NCBI GenBank assembly: GCA_019638575.1
Contig: JAHBTN010000016.1
Location: 22,949 to 86,948 of the forward strand
Direction: 5' to 3'
DNA from: Ferruginibacter sp.
Lineage (GTDB): Bacteria > Bacteroidota > Bacteroidia > Chitinophagales > Chitinophagaceae
Length of the DNA stretch: 64,000 nt
Below, piece by piece: positions 26,801 to 36,256 of the stretch (its first letter is position 1; each line of letters starts with the position of its first letter). The translations under genes were made by a program, and so were the position numbers. The notes below the pieces were generated by a model that was not told the DNA's origin, made no database searches, and saw nothing but the letters and a program-made list of their open reading frames with translations.

Positions 26801-27183
26801 ACCCTATTGCCCTGCCGCAGGATGATATTACATATATGCTTACGGCTACAACAACACAGGGATGTATTGGTACAGATTTTATCAATGTAAAAGTATATAA
26901 AGTAGATCCCGACCTGTATGTACCATCGGCATTTACACCCAATGGCGATGGACTTAACGATATTCTTAAACCCATTTTACTGGGCATGAAAGAGCTTCAT
27001 TATTTTAAAGTGTTTAACCGCTGGGGTAAATTATTATATTCTACCACGCAAAAAGATACAGGATGGGATGGCAGGTTTAATGGTAAAGCACAGGATGCCG
27101 CAACTTATATCTGGATGGCCGAAGGAGTAAATTATAAAGGTGATTTAAAACAGAAAAAAGGATATACGGTTTTAATAAGATGA
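23863..27183 (+). CDS. Secreted PKD/Ig-like repeat protein with T9SS type B sorting domain (paralog of preceding gene)
   Basis: This 1106-residue paralog shares the same start (ATHIIGGEMRYEYIGPGAFPNTKQYRIHL), the VDPEGDSLVYNFCDAYN segment, two PKD domains (YEWDFGDPASG; WRWDFGDGSTLADTSH), the NDTLICIIDTLQLN Ig-like unit and the type B C-terminal domain (VPSAFTPNGDGLNDILKPILLGM to YTVLIR). It is about 240 residues longer because it contains extra Ig-like units between the PKD pair and the shared block. Export by T9SS and a surface location are inferred from the sorting domain. A strong terminator follows. The substrate or binding partner is unknown. Confidence 0.88.
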   Translation: MKHIFISFLFVFFISNAFATHIIGGEMRYEYIGPGAFPNTKQYRIHLLLLKDNNSGANLNAQYIVGVFNNDNNQKVLGNGDNNNWWAVEDFPGTLPVPINSSPCIQFPPNLNYVYKTYSFLVDVTDNASGYTVVFQTYSRQTSVNIAIDQGANYSCTIPGLNQLPNPMVDNSPQYKLPISVICANSPFTLDLSAVDPEGDSLVYNFCDAYNGGAATSADFRDPAPPPYQSVTYIPPYSAIRPMGSGVTINSATGIVSGTAPQAGRYVVCVCASVYRNGVLISIHRKDLIVEVSGCIPLTAVPSFNAVTCDGFTVTLTQNSTGNPDLYEWDFGDPASGPANTSTLPNPTHTFSDTGVFMVKLKVTVLASMCVDSVIKPIGVYPNFFPGFINSALLCRNVPIQFTDTTYFQYGNVTAWRWDFGDGSTLADTSHLQNPIYTYPGPGTYNVELTVTNDKGCVNTYTKSITINDNPVLNLLTADSIYCGLDSLQLNATGTGAFNWLPATNIIGATTANPRVFPPAPIRYTVTLTDANGCKSYDSVMVTPKFDLINSIVANNTSICEEDTIQLNGNSNYNTNITWQWTPAGSLESPTQQNTRAYPSINTAYTLTTRWGSNCVAQATQNITVKPLAIPNAGPDAALCNGQASIQLLASGGDTYQWTPTEGLSDPNIPNPIASPSVTTTYVVAVGVNGCAKTRSDSMVLTVRTLPTISTTNDTLICIIDTLQLNTTGVGNFVWTPNYNISNTNIANPLVSPDVPTTYRVRLTDSFGCYRDDSVFIDVRTGVMLNAGADTTICQTDTIRLNTVSDGLYYQWTPATYLDYSNIKNPLAAPLTSTTYTVVSSIGKCSSTDDITINVVPYPKANAGADVSVCSGFSAQLNASGGSSYVWSPEAFLSNTSIPNPVSQKPTASIQYIVTVRDNLGCPKPVKDSVWVLVAPPVIANAGPSDTTVVLGQPLQLNATGGDTYVWSPSTSLSNANISNPIALPQDDITYMLTATTTQGCIGTDFINVKVYKVDPDLYVPSAFTPNGDGLNDILKPILLGMKELHYFKVFNRWGKLLYSTTQKDTGWDGRFNGKAQDAATYIWMAEGVNYKGDLKQKKGYTVLIR

Positions 27184-27232
27184 TGATGCATCTTACAACC
27201 ATACCATAAAAAATTGATTTTTATAATTACAT

Positions 27233-27267
27233 TATCCCGCAATTAAAATCTGCGGGATATTTTTTTA
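27233..27267 (+). terminator. Rho-independent terminator after the second PKD protein gene
   Basis: TATCCCGC (27233-27240) pairs with GCGGGATA (27252-27259) around an 11-nt loop and is followed by eight T residues. Confidence 0.9.
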
Positions 27268-27346
27268 CCGGAATTACAAAATCAATTACACATCTTTTTA
27301 TCTTCCCTGTTTTTTAAAATCCCTTGCTTAAAGTATCTTGTGTGTT

Positions 27347-28108
27347 ATGAATAAGATTGTTTTAGTTACAGGCGCCACTTCGGGTATTGGCAGGGCCTGT
27401 GCCATTAAGTTTGCATCGGCAAAATATGATGTAATTATTACCGGCCGCAGAAATGAGCGTTTGGCTGAATTAAAAACCCAACTTGAAAATGATTACGGGA
27501 TAGAAGTGCTCTCTTTGTGTTTTGACGTACAGGATAAGAAAACTACAAACGCTGCACTTACCAACCTGCCACAACGCTGGCAAAAAATAGATGTATTGAT
27601 AAACAATGCAGGTCTTGCCCTGGGCCGTGATAGTTTTGAAAATGCCGATATGAATGATTGGGAAACCATGCTAAACAGTAATGTACACGGACTGCTATAT
27701 GTAAGCAAAGCCATTTTACCGTTTATGCTGGCGCAAAAGAAAGGGCATATCATTAACATGGGCTCGGTGGCTGGTAAAGAAGTGTACGAAAATGGCAATG
27801 TTTATTGTGCCAGTAAATTTGCAGTAGATGCCATCAGCAGGGGCATGCGTATCGACTTACTTAAAAATAATATTAAAGTTACCTGCATCAATCCCGGGGC
27901 GGTAGAAACTGAATTTTCGGAAGTACGTTTTAAAGGCGATAAGGAAACAGCCAAAGCTGCATACAAAGGATTAACCCCATTAACAGCAGGCGATATTGCT
28001 GATGCTGTTTATTATTGTGCATCGCTGCCGCCGCATGTTTGTATAAACGACCTGGTTATTACCTGTACCCAACAGGCAGGCACCTATTATTTTAATAAAA
28101 ATCTGTAA
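27347..28108 (+). CDS. SDR family NAD(P)-dependent oxidoreductase
   Basis: The product is 253 residues from the ATG at 27347; a TTG at 27338 is also in frame but less likely. It is a classical short-chain dehydrogenase: cofactor motif VTGATSGIGRACA, LINNAGLALG, and active-site YCASKF (Y-x3-K) preceded by NMGSVAGKEVYENGN. INPGAVETEFSEVRF and overall similarity point to the YdfG/serine 3-dehydrogenase-like group that acts on 3-hydroxy acids, but the substrate is not certain. It is monocistronic, between a terminator upstream and a small exported-protein gene downstream. Confidence 0.9.
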   Translation: MNKIVLVTGATSGIGRACAIKFASAKYDVIITGRRNERLAELKTQLENDYGIEVLSLCFDVQDKKTTNAALTNLPQRWQKIDVLINNAGLALGRDSFENADMNDWETMLNSNVHGLLYVSKAILPFMLAQKKGHIINMGSVAGKEVYENGNVYCASKFAVDAISRGMRIDLLKNNIKVTCINPGAVETEFSEVRFKGDKETAKAAYKGLTPLTAGDIADAVYYCASLPPHVCINDLVITCTQQAGTYYFNKNL

Positions 28109-28269
28109 CGGCGTAATTTTAAGTAAACGTTTGAAAACCTTTATGTTAATGCAATAATAAGATGCAGCATACGTTATAAAACATACTCACAATAAACAAC
28201 TGGCTTGACAAATCCGGTTTTATGTTGTAGCATTGCATTACCCTTTATCCATTTTGATTATTGAAGATT

Positions 28270-28743
28270 ATGAAAAACCGTATCCTGCTAATACTATTTC
28301 TATCATTTTTTTTGCCGGGCTTAAGTTCCTCAGCACAAAATATTATCCGGCAACAACCATGCACTTCTCCCGAAATACTTCACCAGGCCGATAGCATTAA
28401 ACAAATTTTAGCCAAACAGGGTTTTACTGTTGTAAGGGAAGCATCCATGCAAATGGTGAGCGAATACGAAATGCCGGTTATTGTACCATTAACAGAAGGC
28501 AGTTGGTACCAGTTTGTTTTTATTGGCGATATTACTTCAAGATTATACGAAGTGAGGATGTACGACTGGAATGAAAAACAAGTAGTGTATCAAAAAAAAT
28601 ACTGGGGCGATGTGGATGGGAATGTTATCAGCTATTCATACATACCAAAATTCTCAGAGTTTCACATGATAAAACCTGTACAGGTTAATAAAAAGAAAAA
28701 AGATTTATGTGGCTATGTGATGCTGCTTAAAAAAACTAAATAA
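28270..28743 (+). CDS. Hypothetical exported protein
   Basis: From the ATG at 28270 the product has 157 residues with a signal peptide (NRILLILFLSFFLPGLSSSAQ). The mature part has LHQADSIKQILAKQGFTVVREASMQMVSEYEMPVIVPLTEG and SWYQFVFIGDITSRLYEVRMYDW, suggesting a small mixed alpha/beta periplasmic domain. I do not recognise the family. A TTG at 28261 is in frame but gives a poorer signal. A clean terminator follows at 28766. Confidence 0.75.
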   Translation: MKNRILLILFLSFFLPGLSSSAQNIIRQQPCTSPEILHQADSIKQILAKQGFTVVREASMQMVSEYEMPVIVPLTEGSWYQFVFIGDITSRLYEVRMYDWNEKQVVYQKKYWGDVDGNVISYSYIPKFSEFHMIKPVQVNKKKKDLCGYVMLLKKTK

Positions 28744-28765
28744 TTCCAGTGCTTGGTTTTATTAA

Positions 28766-28799
28766 AAAATCCTCCCTTTTCCGGAGGATTTTCTTTACG
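28766..28799 (+). terminator. Rho-independent terminator after the small exported protein gene
   Basis: AAAATCCTCC (28766-28775) pairs with GGAGGATTTT (28783-28792) around a 7-nt loop, with further T residues after it. It sits between this gene and the converging sprA 3' end. Confidence 0.85.
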
Positions 28800-28890
28800 T
28801 ACTATTCTAAAAAGATTATTAATTACAATTTATAAAACAACAATAATTCTTTTTTCTTACCATCATTTAATACTTTATTTAAACAACCAA

Positions 28891-31800
28891 TTACTGCGTT
28901 AACGAAATCCTCACCTGTACGCCTGCCCTTGTATTTACAATAGGTGCGCTCGATGATATGTATGGGTTTATCCTTCGCTGATCGAAATACAGTTTTATGT
29001 TGATGCGGTTGTTGAGGAAATAATCTATAGAAGGCGATATGGTGATATCCCTGCTGCCACCTGTGGCAAAATTATTATCCTGGTCTAACCGGCTGTTTGC
29101 CGTTACATTGTCTCTTATCCTGAAATCGAGCCTGAAATTAATTTCATTGTCAAGTTTATTGCCACCATCTTTATTTAAAAACTTAGGCAGTTTTAAACCG
29201 GCCAGTAATTTAAGGCCACGTTTACGGTAACCGGCGCCTATCGAAAATTCGGTGCTCCGCACTTCGCTCAGTTGGTAATCTACCAGGCTTAGGCTTAGTT
29301 GTCTCGATTTAGAATATTCAAATTTTGCCTGCAGTTGATTGGTAAACATCATATCTAATCCTATCAAGGGCGAAAACTGCTCGCCAATACTAACATTAGG
29401 AATTAAGAAATAAGGTATATAATTCTTCGACAGTGTATCGTAAAAAGACGGGTAACCATATCTAGATACATCCTGGTATAGCAAGGCCGATGTGAAACCA
29501 TTCATGCTTAAACTGCCGGTGTAGCCGTGAGAGATACTGAAATTGGTAAAAATCTTATCCATGCCTTTAACCCTGCTAAGGCCATTATAATCCAGCTTCC
29601 AGTTTAATTTTGGTTTAATGCCACGGAACGGATTTGATTTTATATTGGGGTTGTTTTGATTGATGAGCGAAACCTTGTTTGGATCCTGCCCGGTATAAGC
29701 GGCAACAAAGGCCGGAATCAACACATCCACAGCATATTTTCCATAGCCATAATAATAACCTTCGGCATCAGGTGTGATTTGCCCGTTAATAATATTATAT
29801 TTATTTGCCTTGCCCAATCGTTCAGAAAGTATGCGCCTGTAATCCTGGAATTTGATGAATGTTTCAGAAATACGGTTGGGGTCAAACTTGCCAAACAAAG
29901 TTTTAAATGCTATATACGACACATCAAAGCCGCCACCGGCATAAGGGTTCAGGTGCTGAAAGATGCGGTTAGTGCCACCGCTTGTATCTACATACCTGAA
30001 TGTTTCGGAATAGTTTTTATTAAATGTTTTGTTCAGGTTTAAAGTAATGTTTAAATCCCTGATGGGTTCTAATTGTGCAGAGAGAGTTACATGCTGATCG
30101 AAACTTTGCATGAAGATGCTGTTGAATGTAGTATCTTTTGTAATTAACCCTTTTTGTGCAGCTTTATTTAGCCAGGTGGTATCGGGTTGCCGCCCAAGTA
30201 TAAAGTCTATACCAGGCGCCATACTTTTCCAGTTTTGACCTACATATTTCGTACTATCGGTATAGCCCGGTAAACGGGTATGTGCATTTTCCGAAATTGA
30301 AAAATTAGCCTGCTTAATACTTGTTAGCAGTTTACCAAAAACTTTAAGTCCATTGCTTACATAAGGCATTGCCGTTTGGTCAACAATTCTTTTTCTTTTT
30401 ACTACTTTCCTGCCGCTCTTTTTTACAATGGTGTCTTTTACAATCTTCACCCTCGAGCGCCATTTTTCCTGGTCGGCTTTATTGCTAGGTGCATCCAGTT
30501 GCCTTATCCATTTAGATTTTTGGTACAGCTTGGTAAAATCAAACTGTGCCGTAGCTTCCGACTGCTGCCCGTTTTCAAGTATATTACCCAGTTCTACTGC
30601 CAGGCGTGAAGCGCCAATCCAATTATACGAAGCCTGGTAACGCAGGTTAATGGTGGTCCAGTCGAGCAATGGAAACTTGCTGGTAGGCAAAGTATAAGTA
30701 AAGTTAGCCGAGTGGGTGTAAGTTGTGTTTCTTCCGCCTTTTAACAGGTTGCGCCAAACTGTATCTCTCTTTTGTTTTGTATCTAACCTGCCTTCGGGTT
30801 CATCAATTCTTGAATTATTGATAGCAGTAAAATCAAAATTCAAACTCCGTGTTAAGTTCCATCTTAAAATATAATTACGCTGAAATGTATAATACTTATC
30901 ATAGGTTTCGGGTATCTGGTATTTTGATGTACCGATACTGCGTGGCCTGATGGCGCCAAACTGCCTGTTAACATCGGCCCTGAAACTTAATTGCGACGGG
31001 ATGAGATTAAAATTGAAATCTTTCACCAGGTCAAACCAGTGTGTTTTTCTTTTGGTGAAGAATTTTAATTTCTTAAATGGCTCAATATATTTTGGCTGTG
31101 GTGAAAAATTATACCCCAGGCCATAGCGGTGCCTTGTTATTTCATTGCTTTCAATAAGCGGTGTATGATTTTTTATTTTCAGGTACGAGTAGCTGAAATC
31201 AAAATTCGAAATGTCGTAAATCTTAGGCGCCTTGGTGCTTGTTCGGTTCTTACGCACATTGGTGAAATTGATGGTAGTGGTGCTGGTAAAATCTATAGCA
31301 TTATTTTTTATAGAGTCTTTTGCATCGCCTGAAGCATCTCTTAATTTATCTTTCAGTTTTATGTCGAGATCGTAGGGGTCGTATTCCGGTGTGCTCACCT
31401 GTTGGTCGTAACTGGCAAATACCGGAATAGATATGGCTGCTTTTGCAGGCAGCAGTTTACCCAGTTCGAGGTTTGTAGATACACTAAACTGGTAGAAGTT
31501 ATCCCTGTATCGGTCATTAACTCTTTGCTCAAGCGTACCAAAACCTGAGCTATGTGTATTTGCCGATACAGATATGGTGCCCAGGTCGGCCAGGTTAAGG
31601 TCAAGCCTGCCCAAAGCAGCCCATCCGCCTTTTTCATCTATTGATGAAAGCCTTAGTTCATTTACCCACACTTCGCCACAGGCGCTGGTGGCATTGGTGT
31701 TTTCTACACCTAATAATATGCCTCTTATTTCGCCAAGATTAGGGTTACCCATTACGGAATACATGTGACCGTTAGCCTGTTGCTGCCGGTATATTACAGT

Positions 31801-34800
31801 TGGCGAAGCAGATAAATCTGTGTTTCTCGCCTGTTTTAATTTTACCAAAGATTGCAAGTCTACATCAAGCGAATTACCCGGTATCCATAAAGTGTCATTG
31901 TACTCCGGCGAATCGGGATTAAAAGTTGTACCTGCATTTAAAGGAGTCATATTTAACGGTATCCTTATTTCGTAATAATTGTTTACAAAATCGGTTCCCA
32001 ACCTTATCACTGCAGTCAGGTCTTTATCCTGCAACGATGGATATGTTTTTTGCGATTCCTCTGCATGTATATACATCTGCAGTTTGCGGAACTGGCGCAG
32101 ATCCCTGTTTGCAAAAGTTTGTTGTACGGCACGGGCATCATTTTTTGCCAAACCACAAAACTGAAGACTTAAAGCCTGTTCATTTTGTAACAGGTTTACA
32201 CCGTTATTACTTAAAGTTTGTACACGCTGTATTTCGGTAGGTGTACGATAAGGCAATGGCACACGCTTATCATTTTCTTCAATATTTACAGCGCCCTGGT
32301 TAAATACTGTGGAGCTGCCCGCCGGTATTTGGGTATAGATGCCGGTAGTGTCAATTTTATAATTAAACTTACGCCATACATTACGGGTAAGTTGCAGTTC
32401 GCCAAAACGCAATACAATGCTATCAGTAAAGCCTGTCAAAAACATGCGTATGAACCGGATGGATTTAAAATCGGGGATATTGCCAACTTTACTTTGATAT
32501 TCGCTGATTGGAATACGGAACTGGTACCATGTTTCTGTTCTTGCTGTTCCATCAACAAGGTTTACAGATACATCTTTTTTATCGATGATAAAATTATTGC
32601 CAATAGTCATTTCAGGCGCTGTCTTAGGTTTAAGATCAACTATGTATTGAAAATATTCTTCGGTTTGGTTTAATGTATTGTCTTTATTCAAATCTTCAGC
32701 ATCGGGGTATAAGGTTGCCGCCGATGAGTAAGTAGAACTGTTAGAAGCTACCGGTGAGTTGCCCTCGGGATTATTAAAGTTTTTATAACGGCTGGTAATG
32801 CCCAACCCCTGCTGGTCAAAATCATCGCCACGATAATAGTGATAGTTATCGTTTGATGGGTCGTTAGCTGCCTGTTGGTATGCAGTAGGCGATACAATTG
32901 ATTGCAACTGGGCAAGAAAAGCCTGCCTTTTATTAGCTTCGGCTGTATCATCTAACCCGTCAAAACCAATATCCTGGTAGGCCCTGTCGTTGGGGTCGTT
33001 GCTAAATGCATTTGTAACCTGCACCGGGTTAGCAGGCACCCTGCCCCAGTTTGAATTATCTACCGGCGATGGTGCATTGGGTGTAGGCAACCCGTTTTCA
33101 TAAAAACGCTTACCGTCTTTTAAGATATCTTCCGAAACATTACCAAGGTTAAAATATAATTGTCCGCCGGTAGAATTGGCTGCATTGGGATAACGGGTTC
33201 CATAATTGATAAACGGATCCTGCACCCAAAATTCAATAAATTCAATATTGGCTGTTTCAAAATCGGGTTGGTCAATACTACGCATTAAACCGCCCCATCG
33301 TGTTTTTGGATTTAATAATTTTCCATTGGGTGCTATACTGCCGGGTGTGGCATCATAGTTATAAGGGCCCCTGTCTTCGGGGAAATATGCCAAATCAAAT
33401 GTTACCAACTGGCTTTCGCCAAAACCCGTAGTGCGCTGAGGAAATATTTCACGCTGGTAAACCTGTCTTACACGGGGGTCGCTCAGTTCAACCCTATCAT
33501 TCGAGAAAGGATTATTTGAGCCCTTATACACCTGTAATGTAGGTTCAATTTGATACCATGCAATTTTTGCCCTGTTTCTTCCCGAAGCAATATCATCATT
33601 TAACTGGGCTTCTGGAAACAATTCATTTCCAAAACTGTCTGTAGCCTTAAAAGGCACTGATGCAAGTGCCCAGCTTATAGGAGGAAAACGCAAGTCGAGC
33701 CCAGATTGGGTTCCGTCAAAATCATCAATATTAATTATGCCTTTTGAACCACGTCCTATTTGAGGGGCATGGCCCGGTTTTAAATAAGCGCCTTCTGCAA
33801 ATACATTAATGCTGGAAGCTGCCGTGGTTTTATAAAAAGGCAGTTTATCTAAAATTTTTGTAAGCCTGGGCATGTCTTTTCTATAATTCACATCTAACCC
33901 ATACATTGAATTGCGAATGGGTTCATTGGTACCGCCGGCATTGCTGTTATCGTAACTTACTTTACTAAAGAACGGCCTTTCGCTTAGCCTTACAATTGTA
34001 CCGCCAATTGATAATTGTTCTTTGGCAGTATTTTTAGCAAGATAATCCCAACGCAAGGCCATATAGCTTCGCTGCTGTAAACCAAAGCTGGCATTATTTT
34101 CATAATTCACCTGTACGGGAATGCCCGAATTAATGATGGCCGAGTTGGTGATTTTTATAGTACCCAAATCGTAATTGATATCATAATCTATCCCTTCAAT
34201 TAACAGCCTGCCACCAGCCGTAACCGTAACCGAGCCTTTAGGTATATTGTAGCCTATACTTATATCGGCCGAACCCGAAATTTTTGCCGAACCTTTTAAA
34301 ACAAACCTGTTAAGGTTTGGATACTGTTGTGCTACGGCTTTTATAGAATCGTATAAGGCATAAAACAGGCTGTCTTTAATGCCCGGCAGGTTGGGATTGG
34401 TGTAAATATTTGCTGCAAGGTCTCGCCCAAAAGGTTCTAATACAGGGAACATTACACGGCTGTATTGTGAATAAACCGTATAGCCTTCTACATAATCAAA
34501 TACACCATCGGGTTGCGGATCAAGCTGGTTATTTAAACGGTCTAAATTAATAAGTGAAATTATTGGAGCACCCTGGTTTTTATCACCGAATGGAACATAA
34601 CGTTTCCAGCCAAGGCCGGGTTCCTGGTACAATACATCTAATTTAAAATCGGTGGGTGTAAGCGTACCATAGCCAATAGCATACACATTTTTAAGCATCA
34701 GGTTCCAAATGGGCAGGTTGGGCCTTTGCGATGTGGCTTTTAATAATTTTAAAAATAAAATCTGCTGTGTAGCCCTTGTACTGTCGGGTGGCAGGTCTTG

Positions 34801-36228
34801 CGAAAATTCACCAACCTGGAAAATTTTTCCGTTGTAAGAATATTGATAAGCCACTGCCAGCACTTCATCGGTTTGCAGTGGTTGGCTCAACGATATAAAA
34901 CCTACCTGTGGGTTATAATAATACTGGGTTGAATCTAACTTACGGGCAAATGTTTTTTCAAAGTCCTGTACGGGTTGCAGGCCTAATGCTACCAGGTTAT
35001 TAAACACTGCAGATGAGTTACGGTTGCTGGGGTCGGCAATTATTTGTGCATAAGTTGGGTTGCTGCCATTGCTTGGTATGCCCGATACAGGCCCTCCTGT
35101 TTCGCCCAGGTTTGCCAAACCAACCACATCACGGGTATCGGTGGTGGTACCGTTTTTATTGGTAACCCAAACTTCCATCCTCAAAATTTGTATTGGCGCA
35201 GTAATGGCAGGCAGCTTGCTCATTACCTTATTGTAATTTTCTTTAAAATACTGCGCCAGTAAAAAATGCCTGTTTTCTTCATATTCATCAGCTTTTATTT
35301 CAAAAAGCTGGCTTGCCGTACCGCCTGCAAGATTTGCGCTTTGGCGCTGCGATTTTTGGTTGGCAATTACCCCGGTTACAAACAATTTACCAAACTGCAC
35401 CGTTGTTTTTAAACCAAACAACTGCTGGGCACCGGGTATAAGGGTACTGCGGCTTGGGAATGAAACATTACCCAGTTCAAACCTTTTCACTATTTCATCA
35501 TCAAGGCCGGTATAATCAAGTTTCAACTGGTTATCCTGCCCAAAGTTTGCAAGTGTGTTATAGTTAATAGGGAATTTTAATTTACCGCCGATATCTGCGT
35601 TCACATTTACCTGGGCATTCATGTCAAAATCAAAACCTCCATTTTTCCTGGCTCTTTCGGGCAGTGTAGGGTTTTTTATATTTTGCCCCTGGTAACCGGC
35701 AGTAATATCTACATTTCCCTGCGGAGTGATATTTATTTTACCGTTACCAAACAAACGGTTAAACAGGTTATCGTACAACGATAGTTTGGGTTTTATCCTG
35801 CCACGATTGAGGATGCTTAACAGGTTGGCTCTTTTTTGAAAATATTCGTTTTCCGATTGGCGGCCACGTATTTGCCAATATTCATCAAAACTGTATGATG
35901 TGGTGGTGCGGTAATACCTGTTGCCTATTTTTTCGTACACCACGTAGCGGCGTGTTTTTGCATCATAAACAATAGAGTCCCTTATGTTAGAAGGGTTATT
36001 AAGATCTAAACTGTTACGGCCATAGTTTGAAAAAAAATCTCCTCGCCTGTCTTTTATGGGATAATGAAGGCTGTCTTTATAATTAGGTACGGTGGTATCG
36101 CCCACTTGTTGCCACAGGCCGGGTAAATGTGGTTTGGCCATTAACGTATCTGTATGCAGCAAAAAAAATGTAAGTGCCAATACTATATAGCCAATCAGTC
36201 TTGAATTTTTAATTCTAATAAGCAACAT
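28891..36228 (-). CDS. sprA: T9SS outer-membrane translocon SprA (Sov homolog)
   Basis: With about 2445 residues this is by far the largest gene and matches SprA/Sov, the giant barrel that forms the T9SS pore. A signal-like N-terminus (GYIVLALTFFLLHTDTLMAKPHLPGLW) is followed by repeats of a conserved type: NITPQGNVDITAGYQGQNIKNPTLPERARKNGGFDFDMNAQVNVNADIGGKLKFPINYNT, ATLIPGAQQLFGLKTTVQFGKLFVTGVIA, and a C-terminus of barrel strands ending FDQRRINPYISSSAPIVNTRAGVQVRISLTQ. The ATG at 36228 is preferred over the TTG at 36240. It begins 28 nt after ruvA on the same strand, so the two are probably co-transcribed. The gene is intact with no frameshift. Confidence 0.96.
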   Translation of the reverse strand: MLLIRIKNSRLIGYIVLALTFFLLHTDTLMAKPHLPGLWQQVGDTTVPNYKDSLHYPIKDRRGDFFSNYGRNSLDLNNPSNIRDSIVYDAKTRRYVVYEKIGNRYYRTTTSYSFDEYWQIRGRQSENEYFQKRANLLSILNRGRIKPKLSLYDNLFNRLFGNGKINITPQGNVDITAGYQGQNIKNPTLPERARKNGGFDFDMNAQVNVNADIGGKLKFPINYNTLANFGQDNQLKLDYTGLDDEIVKRFELGNVSFPSRSTLIPGAQQLFGLKTTVQFGKLFVTGVIANQKSQRQSANLAGGTASQLFEIKADEYEENRHFLLAQYFKENYNKVMSKLPAITAPIQILRMEVWVTNKNGTTTDTRDVVGLANLGETGGPVSGIPSNGSNPTYAQIIADPSNRNSSAVFNNLVALGLQPVQDFEKTFARKLDSTQYYYNPQVGFISLSQPLQTDEVLAVAYQYSYNGKIFQVGEFSQDLPPDSTRATQQILFLKLLKATSQRPNLPIWNLMLKNVYAIGYGTLTPTDFKLDVLYQEPGLGWKRYVPFGDKNQGAPIISLINLDRLNNQLDPQPDGVFDYVEGYTVYSQYSRVMFPVLEPFGRDLAANIYTNPNLPGIKDSLFYALYDSIKAVAQQYPNLNRFVLKGSAKISGSADISIGYNIPKGSVTVTAGGRLLIEGIDYDINYDLGTIKITNSAIINSGIPVQVNYENNASFGLQQRSYMALRWDYLAKNTAKEQLSIGGTIVRLSERPFFSKVSYDNSNAGGTNEPIRNSMYGLDVNYRKDMPRLTKILDKLPFYKTTAASSINVFAEGAYLKPGHAPQIGRGSKGIINIDDFDGTQSGLDLRFPPISWALASVPFKATDSFGNELFPEAQLNDDIASGRNRAKIAWYQIEPTLQVYKGSNNPFSNDRVELSDPRVRQVYQREIFPQRTTGFGESQLVTFDLAYFPEDRGPYNYDATPGSIAPNGKLLNPKTRWGGLMRSIDQPDFETANIEFIEFWVQDPFINYGTRYPNAANSTGGQLYFNLGNVSEDILKDGKRFYENGLPTPNAPSPVDNSNWGRVPANPVQVTNAFSNDPNDRAYQDIGFDGLDDTAEANKRQAFLAQLQSIVSPTAYQQAANDPSNDNYHYYRGDDFDQQGLGITSRYKNFNNPEGNSPVASNSSTYSSAATLYPDAEDLNKDNTLNQTEEYFQYIVDLKPKTAPEMTIGNNFIIDKKDVSVNLVDGTARTETWYQFRIPISEYQSKVGNIPDFKSIRFIRMFLTGFTDSIVLRFGELQLTRNVWRKFNYKIDTTGIYTQIPAGSSTVFNQGAVNIEENDKRVPLPYRTPTEIQRVQTLSNNGVNLLQNEQALSLQFCGLAKNDARAVQQTFANRDLRQFRKLQMYIHAEESQKTYPSLQDKDLTAVIRLGTDFVNNYYEIRIPLNMTPLNAGTTFNPDSPEYNDTLWIPGNSLDVDLQSLVKLKQARNTDLSASPTVIYRQQQANGHMYSVMGNPNLGEIRGILLGVENTNATSACGEVWVNELRLSSIDEKGGWAALGRLDLNLADLGTISVSANTHSSGFGTLEQRVNDRYRDNFYQFSVSTNLELGKLLPAKAAISIPVFASYDQQVSTPEYDPYDLDIKLKDKLRDASGDAKDSIKNNAIDFTSTTTINFTNVRKNRTSTKAPKIYDISNFDFSYSYLKIKNHTPLIESNEITRHRYGLGYNFSPQPKYIEPFKKLKFFTKRKTHWFDLVKDFNFNLIPSQLSFRADVNRQFGAIRPRSIGTSKYQIPETYDKYYTFQRNYILRWNLTRSLNFDFTAINNSRIDEPEGRLDTKQKRDTVWRNLLKGGRNTTYTHSANFTYTLPTSKFPLLDWTTINLRYQASYNWIGASRLAVELGNILENGQQSEATAQFDFTKLYQKSKWIRQLDAPSNKADQEKWRSRVKIVKDTIVKKSGRKVVKRKRIVDQTAMPYVSNGLKVFGKLLTSIKQANFSISENAHTRLPGYTDSTKYVGQNWKSMAPGIDFILGRQPDTTWLNKAAQKGLITKDTTFNSIFMQSFDQHVTLSAQLEPIRDLNITLNLNKTFNKNYSETFRYVDTSGGTNRIFQHLNPYAGGGFDVSYIAFKTLFGKFDPNRISETFIKFQDYRRILSERLGKANKYNIINGQITPDAEGYYYGYGKYAVDVLIPAFVAAYTGQDPNKVSLINQNNPNIKSNPFRGIKPKLNWKLDYNGLSRVKGMDKIFTNFSISHGYTGSLSMNGFTSALLYQDVSRYGYPSFYDTLSKNYIPYFLIPNVSIGEQFSPLIGLDMMFTNQLQAKFEYSKSRQLSLSLVDYQLSEVRSTEFSIGAGYRKRGLKLLAGLKLPKFLNKDGGNKLDNEINFRLDFRIRDNVTANSRLDQDNNFATGGSRDITISPSIDYFLNNRINIKLYFDQRRINPYISSSAPIVNTRAGVQVRISLTQ

Positions 36229-36256
36229 CCGGTAAATCAATTAACGTAGTGTTTTA

